Shown piece after piece: positions 53,640 to 63,441 of a stretch of 64,000 nt of DNA. How positions within the stretch are numbered: the first letter of the stretch is position 1; the number at the start of each line of letters is the position of its first letter. The translations under genes and the position numbers were made by a program. The stretch covers positions 62,001 to 126,000 of the forward strand of contig NZ_JADOBG010000023.1 in the NCBI RefSeq assembly GCF_016786215.1, in the 5' to 3' direction. Origin of the DNA: Legionella bononiensis (GTDB taxonomy: Bacteria > Pseudomonadota > Gammaproteobacteria > Legionellales > Legionellaceae). Under the pieces are notes generated by a model. The model searched no databases. It was not told the origin of the DNA and saw only the letters and a list, made by a program, of their open reading frames with translations.

Positions 53640-53907
53640 TACGGAAGTACTCTAAATTTATTGCTATAGAGTGCAGCCAATATTTATACAGTGCTCAAGG
53701 AAGAGTCGCCCCTTCTTTAGTACAATGAAACGATTCAATAGCTTATAATCCTCTTTATAGATTCATTTATCGTTAATAAGAACTCACAAGATAAAAAGAT
53801 ATCTCGTATTATCGTCTTATGGGATACCAATATCATGATGAGATCTTTACAGATTCGCTAACTGTATTTCATAATGAACTTCACAATGATTTTGGAATGA
53901 TTTGATT

Positions 53908-54423
53908 ATGGAACAGATAATTCGCTTTGCATTGAGTAATTTCACCTTAACATTTTTACTGATTGGTATCATATCCGCTGTTATATCATTACTGTGTGCG
54001 AGAAAACCCTTACATAAAGCAGTTATTACAGAAACATTATTTTCCTATTTTTTGTTGATTGGAATGGGTTTTTCAATGTTTTATAATTTTGTGATGCATG
54101 TGTTTTTTGGGGAAATCGCCGCCCAATTTATAGGTTGGGCAAACAGTCCTTTTCAAGCGGAAGTAGGATTTGCCAGTTTGGGATTTGCAGTGGTGAGTAT
54201 GATGGCATTCAAGGCTTCGTGGTCGTTTCGTGTCGCGGCATTTACAGCTCCTGCCCTTTTTCTTTTAGGTGCTGCGGGTGGTCACATTGTTCAAATGATT
54301 GTTGCTGGTAATTTTGCTCCTGGTAATGCGGGAATTATATTTTGGACTGATCTTATCATCCCGATCATCGGTTTTGGTTTTTTAGTGGTAACCCAAAATA
54401 ATACAGGGGATACGCTTCAATAG
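53908..54423 (+). CDS. DUF6790-type integral membrane protein
   Basis: A 171-residue protein with five or so membrane helices and family-like residues FSYFLLIGMGFSMFYNFVMH (in part) and GWANSPFQAEVGFASLGFAV (in part, the conserved GWxxSPFQxEVG block). This block is typical of DUF6790 membrane proteins, function unknown. A TTG at 53902 opens the frame, but the ATG at 53908 with GGAATGA upstream is preferred. It is a single gene. The C-terminal tail is short and polar (NNTGDTLQ). Confidence 0.75.
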   Translation: MEQIIRFALSNFTLTFLLIGIISAVISLLCARKPLHKAVITETLFSYFLLIGMGFSMFYNFVMHVFFGEIAAQFIGWANSPFQAEVGFASLGFAVVSMMAFKASWSFRVAAFTAPALFLLGAAGGHIVQMIVAGNFAPGNAGIIFWTDLIIPIIGFGFLVVTQNNTGDTLQ

Positions 54424-54514
54424 TTCAGAGTTAAGTTGCGATATGTGTTATTGATAGTTCACCTGACCTTAACTGGAGTCAGGTGAATATTAAAATGCTC
54501 CGTACACTATCCTA

Positions 54515-55084
54515 TTATCTAAAAGCTCTGCCAACAAAGGTGTCTTCATTATGGAAGCGGTCTTCATCCTGCTCGGCAAATCCTGTTAAGGCAGTAACTA
54601 TAGGTCGTGTGATTAAACTAATGGCTGACTTTAAAAAGCTGGCTATAGCTAAAATGATTGATGCTGCTGATAGGATGAGATAACCCGCTGCTACATCCAG
54701 ATGGTCTTCATGATCGTTTCGCACAATACCCGTTTTAATGGCTATTGCTTGCGCACTTTCCCAGATTGCTGTTCCCAAACTGGCAATTGATGCAATTAGG
54801 CCAAGCGCTGGAAGCGCTGTTGCTCCAACTACTTCATCAAAATAATCATGTCCATCACGTAGCTGATCGAATAGCTTAAGGCGTTTGATAGCCTCGTCAC
54901 CGATATACTCCAATGCTGTGCCAATATCCTCAAAATTCCTTAATTTATTAAATTTTTGCTCAAAATGCATGATAAGAAAATCAAGATGGTCGGAGTAATT
55001 CTCAAAGAAATTCTTTTTGGGATCCGGTGTTTTCTGATTAACAAAAAACTTGGTTTTAGGGAAAAAATTATAAACTTTAGGCAT
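54515..55084 (-). CDS. Hypothetical membrane protein, candidate Dot/Icm effector
   Basis: A 189-residue protein. The N-terminal half is charged and helical (DPKKNFFENYSDHLDFLIMHFEQKF in part). Two hydrophobic segments follow at about 91-110 (LPALGLIASIASLGTAIW) and 131-155 (LDVAAGYLILSAASIILAIASF in part). The last 25 residues contain EQDEDRFHNEDTF, an acidic stretch shortly before the C-terminus like the E-block signals of Dot/Icm substrates. No homologous domain is recognised. It lies in a variable stretch between conserved genes, as effector genes often do. Effector status is inference. Confidence 0.6.
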   Translation of the reverse strand: MPKVYNFFPKTKFFVNQKTPDPKKNFFENYSDHLDFLIMHFEQKFNKLRNFEDIGTALEYIGDEAIKRLKLFDQLRDGHDYFDEVVGATALPALGLIASIASLGTAIWESAQAIAIKTGIVRNDHEDHLDVAAGYLILSAASIILAIASFLKSAISLITRPIVTALTGFAEQDEDRFHNEDTFVGRAFR

Positions 55085-55300
55085 TTAGCGCTCCTACAAG
55101 GACAGTTGGTTTACTACCCCGACAAGTATAATATTAATTCATTAAGGGAATATTAAAGCTTATTTAGGTGAGTGGATTCATCAGGAATTTTAGGTTGGAA
55201 GAATATACAACATAAAGATATAGCAGGAAAGCCTTGCGGCAGACTGACTTTACCTTAGGAATATACAGCTATCGCCAAGATCACAGAACTATCAATGACC

Positions 55301-56164
55301 TCAATTCATTAATTGCTCGATTATTTTTTGTAGGGTATTGGCGTTTTCATAATGAATGACCAATGAACCTTTACCTGCTTTACCAGGCTTTAGCTTAACT
55401 TGTGTTTGCAGATGTTGCGCCAGGGAGCTTAATTTCTCTTTATAAAGTGGAGCGGGTTCATCATTTGGTTTTTGTTCGATTGTTCCGGTTTTTACTCGCT
55501 CTACCAGCTTTTCAGTTTCTCGGACCGATAAATTTTTCGCGATGATTAATTGAGCAACCTGGCTTTGTTGTTCTTCATCCAGCATGAGCAATGCTCGAGC
55601 GTGTCCCATATCGATATCACCATGCTCAAGGAGTTTTTTTACCGAAGATGAAAGCGAGAGCAAGCGAAGAAAATTACTGACTGCCGTTCGTGATTTACAC
55701 AGGAGATCTGCGACTTGTTGATGTGTCAGAGCAAATTCACTGGTGAGCCGGTGCATGGCTCTTGCTTGATCCATGGCATTTAAATCTTCACGTTGCAGGT
55801 TTTCAACTAAAGCCATAGCCATAGCGGTTTCATCATCAACCTGCTTTAATACTACGGGTACTTCGGTAAGTCCAGCAATTTGGCTGGCACGCCAGCGTCG
55901 TTCACCGGCAATTATTTCATAACGACCATTGCTTAACTCACGCACTAATAGAGGCTGCAATAAACCTTGTTTTTTTATGGATTCAGCCAGTTCTTGTAAT
56001 GGGGCTTGTTCCATTTCACCACGAGGTTGGTATTTTCCAGGTTGTAGACAGTTAACTGCTAACTTAAGATTATCAGATTGAGGCTTATCATTGAGCAGAG
56101 TACTGCCAGATTGACTTAATAAGGCGGATAAATTACGTCCTAAGCTACTGCGTTTTACTGTCAT
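55301..56164 (-). CDS. parB: Chromosome partitioning protein ParB (Spo0J)
   Basis: A 287-residue CTP-dependent DNA clamp that loads at parS. Order of parts: N-terminal ParA-contact region (SSLGRNLSALLS), the CTPase/ParB-N domain (QPGKYQPRGEM, LAESIKKQGLLQPL, IIAGERRWRASQIAGL in part) with the GERR motif, the helix-turn-helix (TSEFALTHQQVADLLCKSRTAVSN in part), and a C-terminal dimerisation domain (KGSLVIHYENANTLQKII). It is 13 bp downstream of parA in the conserved operon mnmG-rsmG-parA-parB. Confidence 0.97.
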   Translation of the reverse strand: MTVKRSSLGRNLSALLSQSGSTLLNDKPQSDNLKLAVNCLQPGKYQPRGEMEQAPLQELAESIKKQGLLQPLLVRELSNGRYEIIAGERRWRASQIAGLTEVPVVLKQVDDETAMAMALVENLQREDLNAMDQARAMHRLTSEFALTHQQVADLLCKSRTAVSNFLRLLSLSSSVKKLLEHGDIDMGHARALLMLDEEQQSQVAQLIIAKNLSVRETEKLVERVKTGTIEQKPNDEPAPLYKEKLSSLAQHLQTQVKLKPGKAGKGSLVIHYENANTLQKIIEQLMN

Positions 56165-56177
56165 AAATTACCCCAAA

Positions 56178-56948
56178 TTAGCCTGCTACGGTTTGTTTAC
56201 TAATAACTTCAGAGGCAAGCACCATATAGGCTGCTGCGCCTGGTGATGATTTATCATAGTGTAAAGCCGGTAATCCGTGGCTTGGCGCTTCAGCCAGCCG
56301 GACATTACGTGGAACTACTGTTCTATAGACTTTAGCCGGGAAGTGCTCTAATAATTGTTTGGATACTTCAGCGCACAAGCGGTTTCGGGCATCGTACATG
56401 GTACGAAGAACCCCTTCAATATGTAAACGAGGATTTACTGAAGATTTAACCTGTTCAATAGTCGATAGTAACGCTGCCAGGCCTTCCAACGCATAATATT
56501 CGCATTGCATAGGTATTAAAACGGAATCAGCTGCTACAAAAGCGTTTATGGTTAAAGTATTTAAAGCGGGTGGGCAGTCAATCAGTATGAAATCGTAATT
56601 ACTTTTTATTGGTTGCAGGGCTTTATATAAAAAAGTTTCTCGATGATTACGTTCCATCAGGCTGACTTCAGCTACTGTTAAATCGCCATTACCCGGGATT
56701 AAGTCATAACCACAAGTAGTTGAAAGACAGGCTTGCTCTGCCAGACAATCTCGCAGCAATACATCATTTGTCGTGTGTACCAACTGATTTTTGTCAACGC
56801 CGCTACCCATAGTAGCATTACCTTGAGGATCTAAATCAATAAGCAATACCTGCTGACGATTCGCAGCTAAAGATGCAGCTAAATTAATGGCAGTAGTGGT
56901 TTTACCTACTCCACCTTTTTGATTGGCAATGGCTATGACTTTCGCCAT
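56178..56948 (-). CDS. parA: Chromosome partitioning ATPase ParA (Soj)
   Basis: A 256-residue deviant Walker-A ATPase. IAIANQKGGVGKTTTAINLA gives KGGVGKTT (about 10-17), the A' box is LLIDLDPQGNAT and the B box is FILIDCPPALN. It dimerises with ATP on nonspecific DNA and is displaced by ParB to move origins. It starts 3 bases downstream of the rsmG stop and is followed by parB. Length and motifs are those of the chromosomal rather than plasmid type Ib proteins. Confidence 0.97.
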   Translation of the reverse strand: MAKVIAIANQKGGVGKTTTAINLAASLAANRQQVLLIDLDPQGNATMGSGVDKNQLVHTTNDVLLRDCLAEQACLSTTCGYDLIPGNGDLTVAEVSLMERNHRETFLYKALQPIKSNYDFILIDCPPALNTLTINAFVAADSVLIPMQCEYYALEGLAALLSTIEQVKSSVNPRLHIEGVLRTMYDARNRLCAEVSKQLLEHFPAKVYRTVVPRNVRLAEAPSHGLPALHYDKSSPGAAAYMVLASEVISKQTVAG

Positions 56949-56950
56949 AA

Positions 56951-57577
56951 TTATTCCTTGGTTGTGTTATCTATAATGACACAGCAGCGTTCACCATCAA
57001 CACCTTCAACAGTATACTTCTCGACTTGGTATTTTTGATGAATCATGTTTAATTCAGTATCTGGATAACGTCCTTTCATTGCCAGCCAAATTCCATTTTT
57101 GGCAATAAGATGTTGAGTCCAATAAATCATTTGTTCTAGGCTGCTGAATGCTCTACTTGTTACTGTATCAAAACCTTGAGCCGGGTGGTAGTTTTCGACT
57201 CGAAATTGTACAATTTCAAGATTTTTTAAGTCAAGTTGGCGTTTAACCTCATTTAAAAAGCGAATTTTTTTGCCATTACTGTCTAAAAGAACAAACTGAA
57301 TATCCGGTTTGGCTATAGCTAAAGGGATACCTGGCAATCCTGCGCCCGTTCCGACATCCAGAATTCGGTTTCCTTTTATCCAGGGTATGATTGCCAGGCT
57401 ATCCAATAGATGCCTGCTTATCATCGATTCAGGATCGCGAACGGCAGTTAGATTATACGCCGAATTCCACTTTTTTAATAAAAGTAAATAATGCCACAAT
57501 GAGTCACATAGTGAATTTAATCCAAATTGTTTCAGTCCACTATCCAGTTTGCTTTTAAGGTTCAAATCATCATTCAT
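56951..57577 (-). CDS. rsmG: 16S rRNA (guanine527-N7)-methyltransferase RsmG (GidB)
   Basis: A 208-residue SAM-dependent methyltransferase that makes m7G527 in the 530 loop of 16S rRNA. Motifs: [25 protein letters not shown] (in part [11 protein letters not shown]), the SAM loop [29 protein letters not shown] and [10 protein letters not shown]. Loss of this enzyme gives low-level streptomycin resistance in other bacteria. It overlaps the mnmG stop by 4 bases (ATGA) in the conserved mnmG-rsmG-par order. Confidence 0.97.
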   Translation of the reverse strand: MNDDLNLKSKLDSGLKQFGLNSLCDSLWHYLLLLKKWNSAYNLTAVRDPESMISRHLLDSLAIIPWIKGNRILDVGTGAGLPGIPLAIAKPDIQFVLLDSNGKKIRFLNEVKRQLDLKNLEIVQFRVENYHPAQGFDTVTSRAFSSLEQMIYWTQHLIAKNGIWLAMKGRYPDTELNMIHQKYQVEKYTVEGVDGERCCVIIDNTTKE

Positions 57578-59448
57578 GCGCTGAGCCGATTCTTTTTCAA
57601 ATGTACCAATAATAGCGACAAGGCCGCAGGGGTGACTCCCGAAATACGACCTGCCTGTGCTAATGATGTGGGTTTTATTTTGGCCAATTTTTGCATCACT
57701 TCACTTGAAAGGCCGGTAACTGTAGTGTAATCAAGATGCTCAGGCAGAACGGTATGTTCGTATTTACGTAATTTCTCAATATCCTGTTCTTGTCTTTCAA
57801 TGTATCCGGCGTACTTGTTTTGAATTTCAATTTGCTCGGATACATCAAAGGGTAACTGAGGTAAGTGCAAATCTTCCAGCATCAGTAAATGCTGGTAATT
57901 GATTTCCGGGCGTTTTAAAAATTCAGACGCTCTATTATCATGCTGCATGGGTTTTTCGAGAATATTGTTTAATGCCTCATAATGACTTACACGAACCCAG
58001 GTGTTATGTAATAAAGTCTGAGTCGCTTCAATTGATTCTCTTTTATTAGTAAATCGTTCCCAGCGGGCATCGCCGACTAATCCTAATTCACGACCTTTGG
58101 CAGTTAAACGCAAGTCCGCATTATCTTCACGAAGAAGCAGACGGTATTCTGCTCGCGAGGTAAACATTCTATAGGGTTCCTGAGTACCTAAAGTAACCAA
58201 ATCATCAATGAGCACACCGATATAAGCCTCATCTCGGCGAGGGCACCATAAATCTTTTCCCTGTACCTGCAAGGCCGCGTTCATCCCGGCTATAATGCCT
58301 TGAGCTGCCGCTTCCTCATAGCCAGTAGTCCCATTTATTTGTCCTGCAAAAAATAAATTAGGGACGGCTTTAGTCTGTAAAAAAGAAGTAAGTCCACGCG
58401 GATCAAAATAATCATATTCTATAGCATAGCCTGGCCGGGTAATGTGGGCGTTTTCAAATCCTTTTATAGTTCTTACGAATTGGACCTGAACATCAAAGGG
58501 CAGACTGGTTGATATGCCATTTGGATAGATTTCCTCGGTAGTCAATCCTTCCGGTTCGACAAAAATCTGATGTGATAATTTATCAGCAAAACGTACTACT
58601 TTATCTTCGATTGAAGGGCAATATCGTGGTCCAACTCCCTCTATCACTCCCGCGTACATCGGTGATTGGTGCAGGTTGTTACGAATAATGTCATGAGTCG
58701 CTTCTGTGGTATGTGTAATATGACATGGCACTTGCTGAGGATGATCGCTGACTGAACCCATATAAGAAAATACGGGCAATGGGCTGTCACCAGGCTGCAC
58801 TGTCATCTGACTGAAATCAAGGGAGCGTCGGTCTATTCGTGGAGGCGTTCCTGTTTTCAATCGTCCAACAGGCAGATCCAGATCACGCAAGCTGTTTGCC
58901 AATTCTATAGATGGAGGATCACCCGCACGGCCACCAGCATATTGACTCATCCCAACATGAATTTTTCCGCCTAAAAAGGTTCCTACGGTGAGCACTACTG
59001 CGCGAGCGCGGAGAGTAAAGCCCATTTGTGTTACTACTCCGGCGACTTTTCCGTTTTCTATCAATAAATCGTCAACAGCCTGCTGAAACAAGATCAGATT
59101 GGGTTGGCTTTGTAATTGCTCTCGAATGGCTTGCCGATAAAGAACTCGATCAGCCTGGGCACGAGTGGCGCGAACTGCTGGACCCTTGGACGCATTAAGT
59201 ATGCGGAATTGAATACCTGCCTTGTCTGCAGCCTTGGCCATCGCTCCATCCAGGGCATCAATTTCTTTAACCAGATGTCCTTTACCGATTCCGCCAATGG
59301 CCGGATTACATGACATCTGACCGAGCAAGTCCATATTATGTGTGAGTAACAAGGTTTGCATGCCCATACGTGCTGCAGCGAGAGCTGCTTCAGTTCCCGC
59401 ATGTCCGCCACCTACTACAATAACATCATATAACTGTTGAAGATTCAT
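57574..59448 (-). CDS. mnmG: tRNA uridine-5-carboxymethylaminomethyl modification enzyme MnmG (GidA)
   Basis: A 624-residue FAD and NADH enzyme that with MnmE makes cmnm5U34 in tRNA. The FAD-binding motif is [21 protein letters not shown] (in part [10 protein letters not shown]) at the N-terminus. Family signatures are [31 protein letters not shown] (in part), [12 protein letters not shown] and [15 protein letters not shown]. The frame opens at 59481, but [14 protein letters not shown] from 59448 is the family start. It begins the minus-strand operon with rsmG, parA and parB. I looked for DnaA boxes beside it and saw no cluster. Confidence 0.97.
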   Translation of the reverse strand: MNLQQLYDVIVVGGGHAGTEAALAAARMGMQTLLLTHNMDLLGQMSCNPAIGGIGKGHLVKEIDALDGAMAKAADKAGIQFRILNASKGPAVRATRAQADRVLYRQAIREQLQSQPNLILFQQAVDDLLIENGKVAGVVTQMGFTLRARAVVLTVGTFLGGKIHVGMSQYAGGRAGDPPSIELANSLRDLDLPVGRLKTGTPPRIDRRSLDFSQMTVQPGDSPLPVFSYMGSVSDHPQQVPCHITHTTEATHDIIRNNLHQSPMYAGVIEGVGPRYCPSIEDKVVRFADKLSHQIFVEPEGLTTEEIYPNGISTSLPFDVQVQFVRTIKGFENAHITRPGYAIEYDYFDPRGLTSFLQTKAVPNLFFAGQINGTTGYEEAAAQGIIAGMNAALQVQGKDLWCPRRDEAYIGVLIDDLVTLGTQEPYRMFTSRAEYRLLLREDNADLRLTAKGRELGLVGDARWERFTNKRESIEATQTLLHNTWVRVSHYEALNNILEKPMQHDNRASEFLKRPEINYQHLLMLEDLHLPQLPFDVSEQIEIQNKYAGYIERQEQDIEKLRKYEHTVLPEHLDYTTVTGLSSEVMQKLAKIKPTSLAQAGRISGVTPAALSLLLVHLKKNRLSA

Positions 59449-59499
59449 GTCTGACCATTTATTGTGTAACAAAAAGAGCAATTATACACTTTTTTAGCA

Positions 59500-59536
59500 A
59501 TTGTCCCAACCAAATTCATTTTTTAACTGGGACAAT
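59500..59536 (-). other. Hairpin after the 59543 gene
   Basis: ATTGTCCCA (59500-59508) pairs exactly with TGGGACAAT (59528-59536) around an AT-rich 19-base loop, 7 bases downstream of the stop on the minus strand. The T tract is weak, so this is a possible terminator, not a certain one. Confidence 0.5.
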
Positions 59537-59542
59537 AGTCAT

Positions 59543-61453
59543 TTAAGTAAGGCCATTACAGGGGCCGGATTGAGGTTCCATGAGTGGTTGTTGTTCTGCA
59601 GTTTGATCATCCTGTTGTTCGTCAGTATCCTGTTTGCTTACCTCAGTAGGAGTAGGTGGTGCTTCAGCTGGTTTAAAGAAATTTTGCATTCCCTTGGATG
59701 ATTTCAAACCCCAATGGTCAGGATCGGCGCAAAAGGCTTTGTACTCCAGCTCATCAAATTCTTTAATCGCCATTTTTTCAGGTGTAAAGAGTTTATTGAT
59801 CAATAAATTAGTACAAATTGCCAATACAATTGCTGCTCCAATAAGGGCAAAGCCAATGCCCAGGGGTAAAAATACCAGATTTACAAAAATTATAGCTGGA
59901 ATGAATGTTTCCATGATCAATGATCGAACTAGATGCATGGTCTGAAAAACGATCATTTGTTTTTGATATTCTGTTTCCGCCAGTGTTTTTTTGATTTCCA
60001 GGAACAATAATTTCTTTTCATTGTCATCCAGCTCAGGATTATTTAGCATCAACTCATGGAACTCTGCTAATTTAGTTTTGTAATCTAGCATGGCCTCTTT
60101 TTTGGATTCATAGGCTTTGTAGATTTCAATGCCACCCTTAACTGCGTTATTAATCACGGTAAATGCGAAGCAGAGCACAGTTCCAGTAACACTTAAAGCG
60201 ATTAACAATGGGCCAGTTATAGGCAGGAATGGTAATGCCACCAATGCGAAGGCTAACATTAAACCTACAGCGTAACTGATATTGGTAGCCAAACCTATAT
60301 TTTGATAATCCCAGTCTTTTTGACATTGTCTTTTTGCTTTCTCTAAACTCTGCAACTGCAGATGACATTCCTTTAAACTTTTTTTATTCGTTTCATCAGC
60401 AGCAGGATCCTCTTCAATTTTTTTGATTCGTTCTTTTACTATCTCGATCTCTCGATCATAATTCTGCATTTCTTTGAAGAACTCAGTTCTTTTTTCTTCA
60501 AACTCCCATACAGCAAGCCCGATATCAAAGGCCAGAAGGGCTAAAGTCAAAAAGTCTCCCCAAGTTCCCAAGGCCCCTTTTCCGGTCAGTACAAAGTAGC
60601 AAAGACAGTTCCCCGTTGCCCAGACAAAATCATTAAGCAGGGTAAATTTTCTTTGACTCCACTGAGTAAGAAATCGCTCTGTCCATGGAGTATCACTCTC
60701 ATCTTTGCTCATCCATGGGCCTTGAATGGTGTGTTTTAGCAGTAAAAATAAATTCAAGGAGCCGCGAAAATAATATAAGCCCCAGCTAATAGCTCCGGTA
60801 TAAGGATCGGGTGCTCGTACTTGTTTTGCAGCATCTGTAACATTAAAAAAATCGGGAGGTAATAATTCAAGCACCGTTTTTAAAAGCCCGCCACCCCATA
60901 CCCAGTAGAGACGTTTTTCATTAAACCAACCCATTGCCTCCTTGATGGTTTTGGTTTGTCGATTGGCTATTTCATCAATTTTTTCACCAAACCATTGCCC
61001 TAACCCGATAAATGCATATGTTATTGGGTAGCCATCAGTAGCATACCCGTGCTCTGGTGACGGAACGATTTGTTGTTCTTCGCATACCTTTTTATAATTG
61101 AGGGCGTCAATTAATTGTTGGCATTTTACAATACTGGCGTCATAAGATTTTATATTTTCTGTTTTCTGATGCGTTAGTTCATGCCTTTTTTGAGCGAGTA
61201 ACAGCAAATAAGTGACTTGCAAATCGCGCAGAACAACGTCTTTTTTTTCCTGACTCATATATAAAAACATGACTTCGTCAGTATTCTCCAGCATGGAAAG
61301 GAAATATCCAAGTGGGGTTAGAAAGTCCACTCCTTTTAGCTTTTTATTATAGGCAATCAGATTATCAACCATTTTGTTACGGCGTAGCTCATCCATCTTA
61401 TCCATATCAATAGTTTGAAGGTAAGATTCGAGAATTAAGCTGCTTGTTGCCAT
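59543..61453 (-). CDS. Large multi-helix membrane protein, candidate Dot/Icm effector
   Basis: A 636-residue protein. Hydrophobic segments occur at about 136-155, 290-330 (two), 395-450 (two, including LMLAFALVALPFLPITGPLL in part) and 530-575 (FIPAIIFVNLVFLPLGIGFA in part). Between them are charged coiled-coil regions such as DREIEIVKERIKKIEEDPA and KEAMLDYKTKLAEFHELML. The C-terminal 45 residues are proline-, glutamine- and acid-rich (TEVSKQDTDEQQDDQTAEQQ), like Dot/Icm translocation signals. No catalytic domain is recognised. It lies beside mnmG with a hairpin after it. Effector status is inference from composition and tail only. Confidence 0.75.
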   Translation of the reverse strand: MATSSLILESYLQTIDMDKMDELRRNKMVDNLIAYNKKLKGVDFLTPLGYFLSMLENTDEVMFLYMSQEKKDVVLRDLQVTYLLLLAQKRHELTHQKTENIKSYDASIVKCQQLIDALNYKKVCEEQQIVPSPEHGYATDGYPITYAFIGLGQWFGEKIDEIANRQTKTIKEAMGWFNEKRLYWVWGGGLLKTVLELLPPDFFNVTDAAKQVRAPDPYTGAISWGLYYFRGSLNLFLLLKHTIQGPWMSKDESDTPWTERFLTQWSQRKFTLLNDFVWATGNCLCYFVLTGKGALGTWGDFLTLALLAFDIGLAVWEFEEKRTEFFKEMQNYDREIEIVKERIKKIEEDPAADETNKKSLKECHLQLQSLEKAKRQCQKDWDYQNIGLATNISYAVGLMLAFALVALPFLPITGPLLIALSVTGTVLCFAFTVINNAVKGGIEIYKAYESKKEAMLDYKTKLAEFHELMLNNPELDDNEKKLLFLEIKKTLAETEYQKQMIVFQTMHLVRSLIMETFIPAIIFVNLVFLPLGIGFALIGAAIVLAICTNLLINKLFTPEKMAIKEFDELEYKAFCADPDHWGLKSSKGMQNFFKPAEAPPTPTEVSKQDTDEQQDDQTAEQQPLMEPQSGPCNGLT

Positions 61454-61913
61454 AACATCACCTCTAGGATTATGAGTTTTTTGGTGACTACCTGTTAATT
61501 ATACTAAAAATAGAACAGAAGTGTACTTTTTTATAACATAGCATTTAATTTAAAAACAAGCTGATTATTTGGAGATTTACAGTATTGATACTAAAGTTTG
61601 CATATAATGGCGTGATAGAGTTTGAATGCTCTATTGAAGGTAAGGTTGTGCTAGGTAACATCCCTAAAGTGTTTTGCAGTCCTCTCAAGCATGATCTGAG
61701 CACACATTGTTCTTTTTACCTCGATCTGCCCCTCTCTCCTGCGCTAGACAATTGAGTCGTATAAGAGTGTCCTTCGCGGGATGAGGGTTGGGGAGAAAGG
61801 AATGGAACAATCTACGCTAAGACAGCGTGCTCGCGATTTAAGAAAAAACAGCACTAATGTTAAACAAAATCTTTGGTATCGTATGCGAGCGAATAGACTT
61901 GTTATGCAGTTTA
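61454..61913. other. Intergenic region with a REP-like sequence and a DUF559 remnant
   Basis: About 460 bases. 61454-61720 shows nothing recognisable apart from AT-rich promoter-like sequence. 61724-61800 is a REP-like region (CCCTCTCTCCTGCGC on one side, GCGGGATGAGGGTTGGGGAG on the other) that leads directly into the DUF559 fragment. Confidence 0.5.
61802..61913 (+). pseudogene. N-terminal fragment of a DUF559 (endonuclease-like) gene
   Basis: After GGAGAAAGGA the frame reads MEQSTLRQRARDLRKNSTNV, then KQNLWYRMRANRL, which matches the start of DUF559 proteins (RARxLRxNxTxxExxLWxxLRxxRL). The sequence loses similarity after VMQFIKPVPV and runs into the 3' end of the convergent mannose gene, so the catalytic part is missing. 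DUF559 genes commonly sit beside REP-like palindromes, and one is present just upstream (61724-61800). Confidence 0.6.
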
Positions 61914-63353
61914 TTAAGCCGGTACCGGTTCAACGCCTCTTCTTAAATAAACATCATCAAAACGTTTGATATCATCTTCACCCAAATAGGCGCCACTTTG
62001 TACTTCAATTACATACAGTGGGGCATTTCCTGGATTACTCAGACGATGCAGTGTATTTTGCGGGATGTAGGTTGATTGGTTTACAGACAACTGAATTTTT
62101 TGTTTCCCGTTGACCACTTCCGCTTCTCCACCGACTACAACCCAGTGTTCTGCACGATGTTGGTGCATTTGTAAGGAGAGTTTGGCTCCTGGCTTTACCA
62201 TGAGACGTTTTACTTTAAAGGCGACACCTTCGGCTAAAATTTCGTAGTAACCCCAAGGTCGTGTTACCCGTTGGTGATCTTGAGTCAGGTGGTGGTGATC
62301 TTTACGCAAGGAATTGACTAACTCTTTTACTTGCTGTGAGTATCGTTTATCCGCAACCAGAACTGCGTCACTGGTCGCTACAATGATTTGATTTTGAATT
62401 CCAACAGTTGTTACTAACAAGTGTTCACTATTAATCAGGCAATTGTGGCTGTCTTGAGCAATTACTTTACCAGTTATGGTATTTCCGTGTTCATCTTGTT
62501 GATTGGCATCTGCAACAGCAGTCCAGCAGCCCAGATCACTCCATTGCATGGACACCGGAATAACAACTGCCTTGTCTGTTTTTTCCATGATGGCGTAATC
62601 GATGGACTCTTCCTTGCATTGCGAAAACATATCCAGATCCAGTCGTAAAAAATCATGATGGTGCTGGGCGTGAATCAAGGCTTGTTCACTGTATTGATAA
62701 ATACTCTGTTCAAATGTGTTTAATTCATCAAGATAAACACCGGCTGTACAGACAAACATACCGCTATTCCAAAAATAATTGCCTTCAGCAATAAATTCAG
62801 CGGCAGTTTGAGCGTCCGGTTTTTCTCGGAAGCTCAGTACCTGTTTTACCTTGTGGGTTAGTTCCAATCCGGATTCGATGTACCCATAACCGGTTTTAGG
62901 GCTATCCGGTTCTATGCCAAACGTGACTATTGCCTTATGTTCAATGGCATATTGTGCTCCTGCAACCATCGCTTCTTTCCATGCACGATCATCCGCAATC
63001 CAGTGATCTGATGGCAATACCAACATCACAGCATCTTTTCCGGCTGTACGGACCAGGTGATGAGCTGCGCAAGCAATTGCAGGGGCTGTATTGCGTACAC
63101 AAGGTTCCAGTAAATAGGTGGTTTGAATATCAAAATCCTGCAGTTGCTCCTGGCATAGGAAGTAATGAGCATCGTTACTCACAATGATGGAACGCTCACT
63201 GTGTAAACTGGTGGCTCTTTTCATAGTTTGTTGCAACAGAGAATATTCACCATTTAATGCGAGAAATTGTTTTGGGAAATTCTGGCGAGACAGCGGCCAT
63301 AGCCGTGTACCAGAGCCTCCGGCAAGAATCACAGGAAAAAGAGTTGTCGTCAT
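61914..63353 (-). CDS. Mannose-1-phosphate guanylyltransferase / mannose-6-phosphate isomerase
   Basis: A 479-residue bifunctional enzyme (AlgA/XanB/ManC type) that makes GDP-mannose from mannose-6-phosphate. The N-terminal nucleotidyltransferase has the pyrophosphorylase loop LAGGSGTRLWPLSR, FPKQFL, LPSDHWI, and FWNSGMFVC. The C-terminal cupin isomerase domain has RPWGYYE, LSLQMHQHRAEHWVVVGGEA (in part QMHQHRAEHW) and IPQNTLHRLSNPG. The frame opens at 63386; MTTTLFPVILAGG from 63353 with GGAA upstream is the family start. GDP-mannose feeds lipopolysaccharide or capsule sugars. No other sugar genes adjoin it. Confidence 0.95.
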   Translation of the reverse strand: MTTTLFPVILAGGSGTRLWPLSRQNFPKQFLALNGEYSLLQQTMKRATSLHSERSIIVSNDAHYFLCQEQLQDFDIQTTYLLEPCVRNTAPAIACAAHHLVRTAGKDAVMLVLPSDHWIADDRAWKEAMVAGAQYAIEHKAIVTFGIEPDSPKTGYGYIESGLELTHKVKQVLSFREKPDAQTAAEFIAEGNYFWNSGMFVCTAGVYLDELNTFEQSIYQYSEQALIHAQHHHDFLRLDLDMFSQCKEESIDYAIMEKTDKAVVIPVSMQWSDLGCWTAVADANQQDEHGNTITGKVIAQDSHNCLINSEHLLVTTVGIQNQIIVATSDAVLVADKRYSQQVKELVNSLRKDHHHLTQDHQRVTRPWGYYEILAEGVAFKVKRLMVKPGAKLSLQMHQHRAEHWVVVGGEAEVVNGKQKIQLSVNQSTYIPQNTLHRLSNPGNAPLYVIEVQSGAYLGEDDIKRFDDVYLRRGVEPVPA

Positions 63354-63441
63354 CACATTCCAAGTTGTGGCATAATTGGCCAGCATTTTAACAGGAAATT
63401 TTAAGAGCAGGCAATGCTCAAGATAGATGAGGTATTATTTT

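Noticed and set aside
59448-59543. Replication origin next to mnmG
   Set aside because: mnmG-rsmG-par often lies near oriC, but no cluster of DnaA boxes or AT-rich unwinding element is visible.
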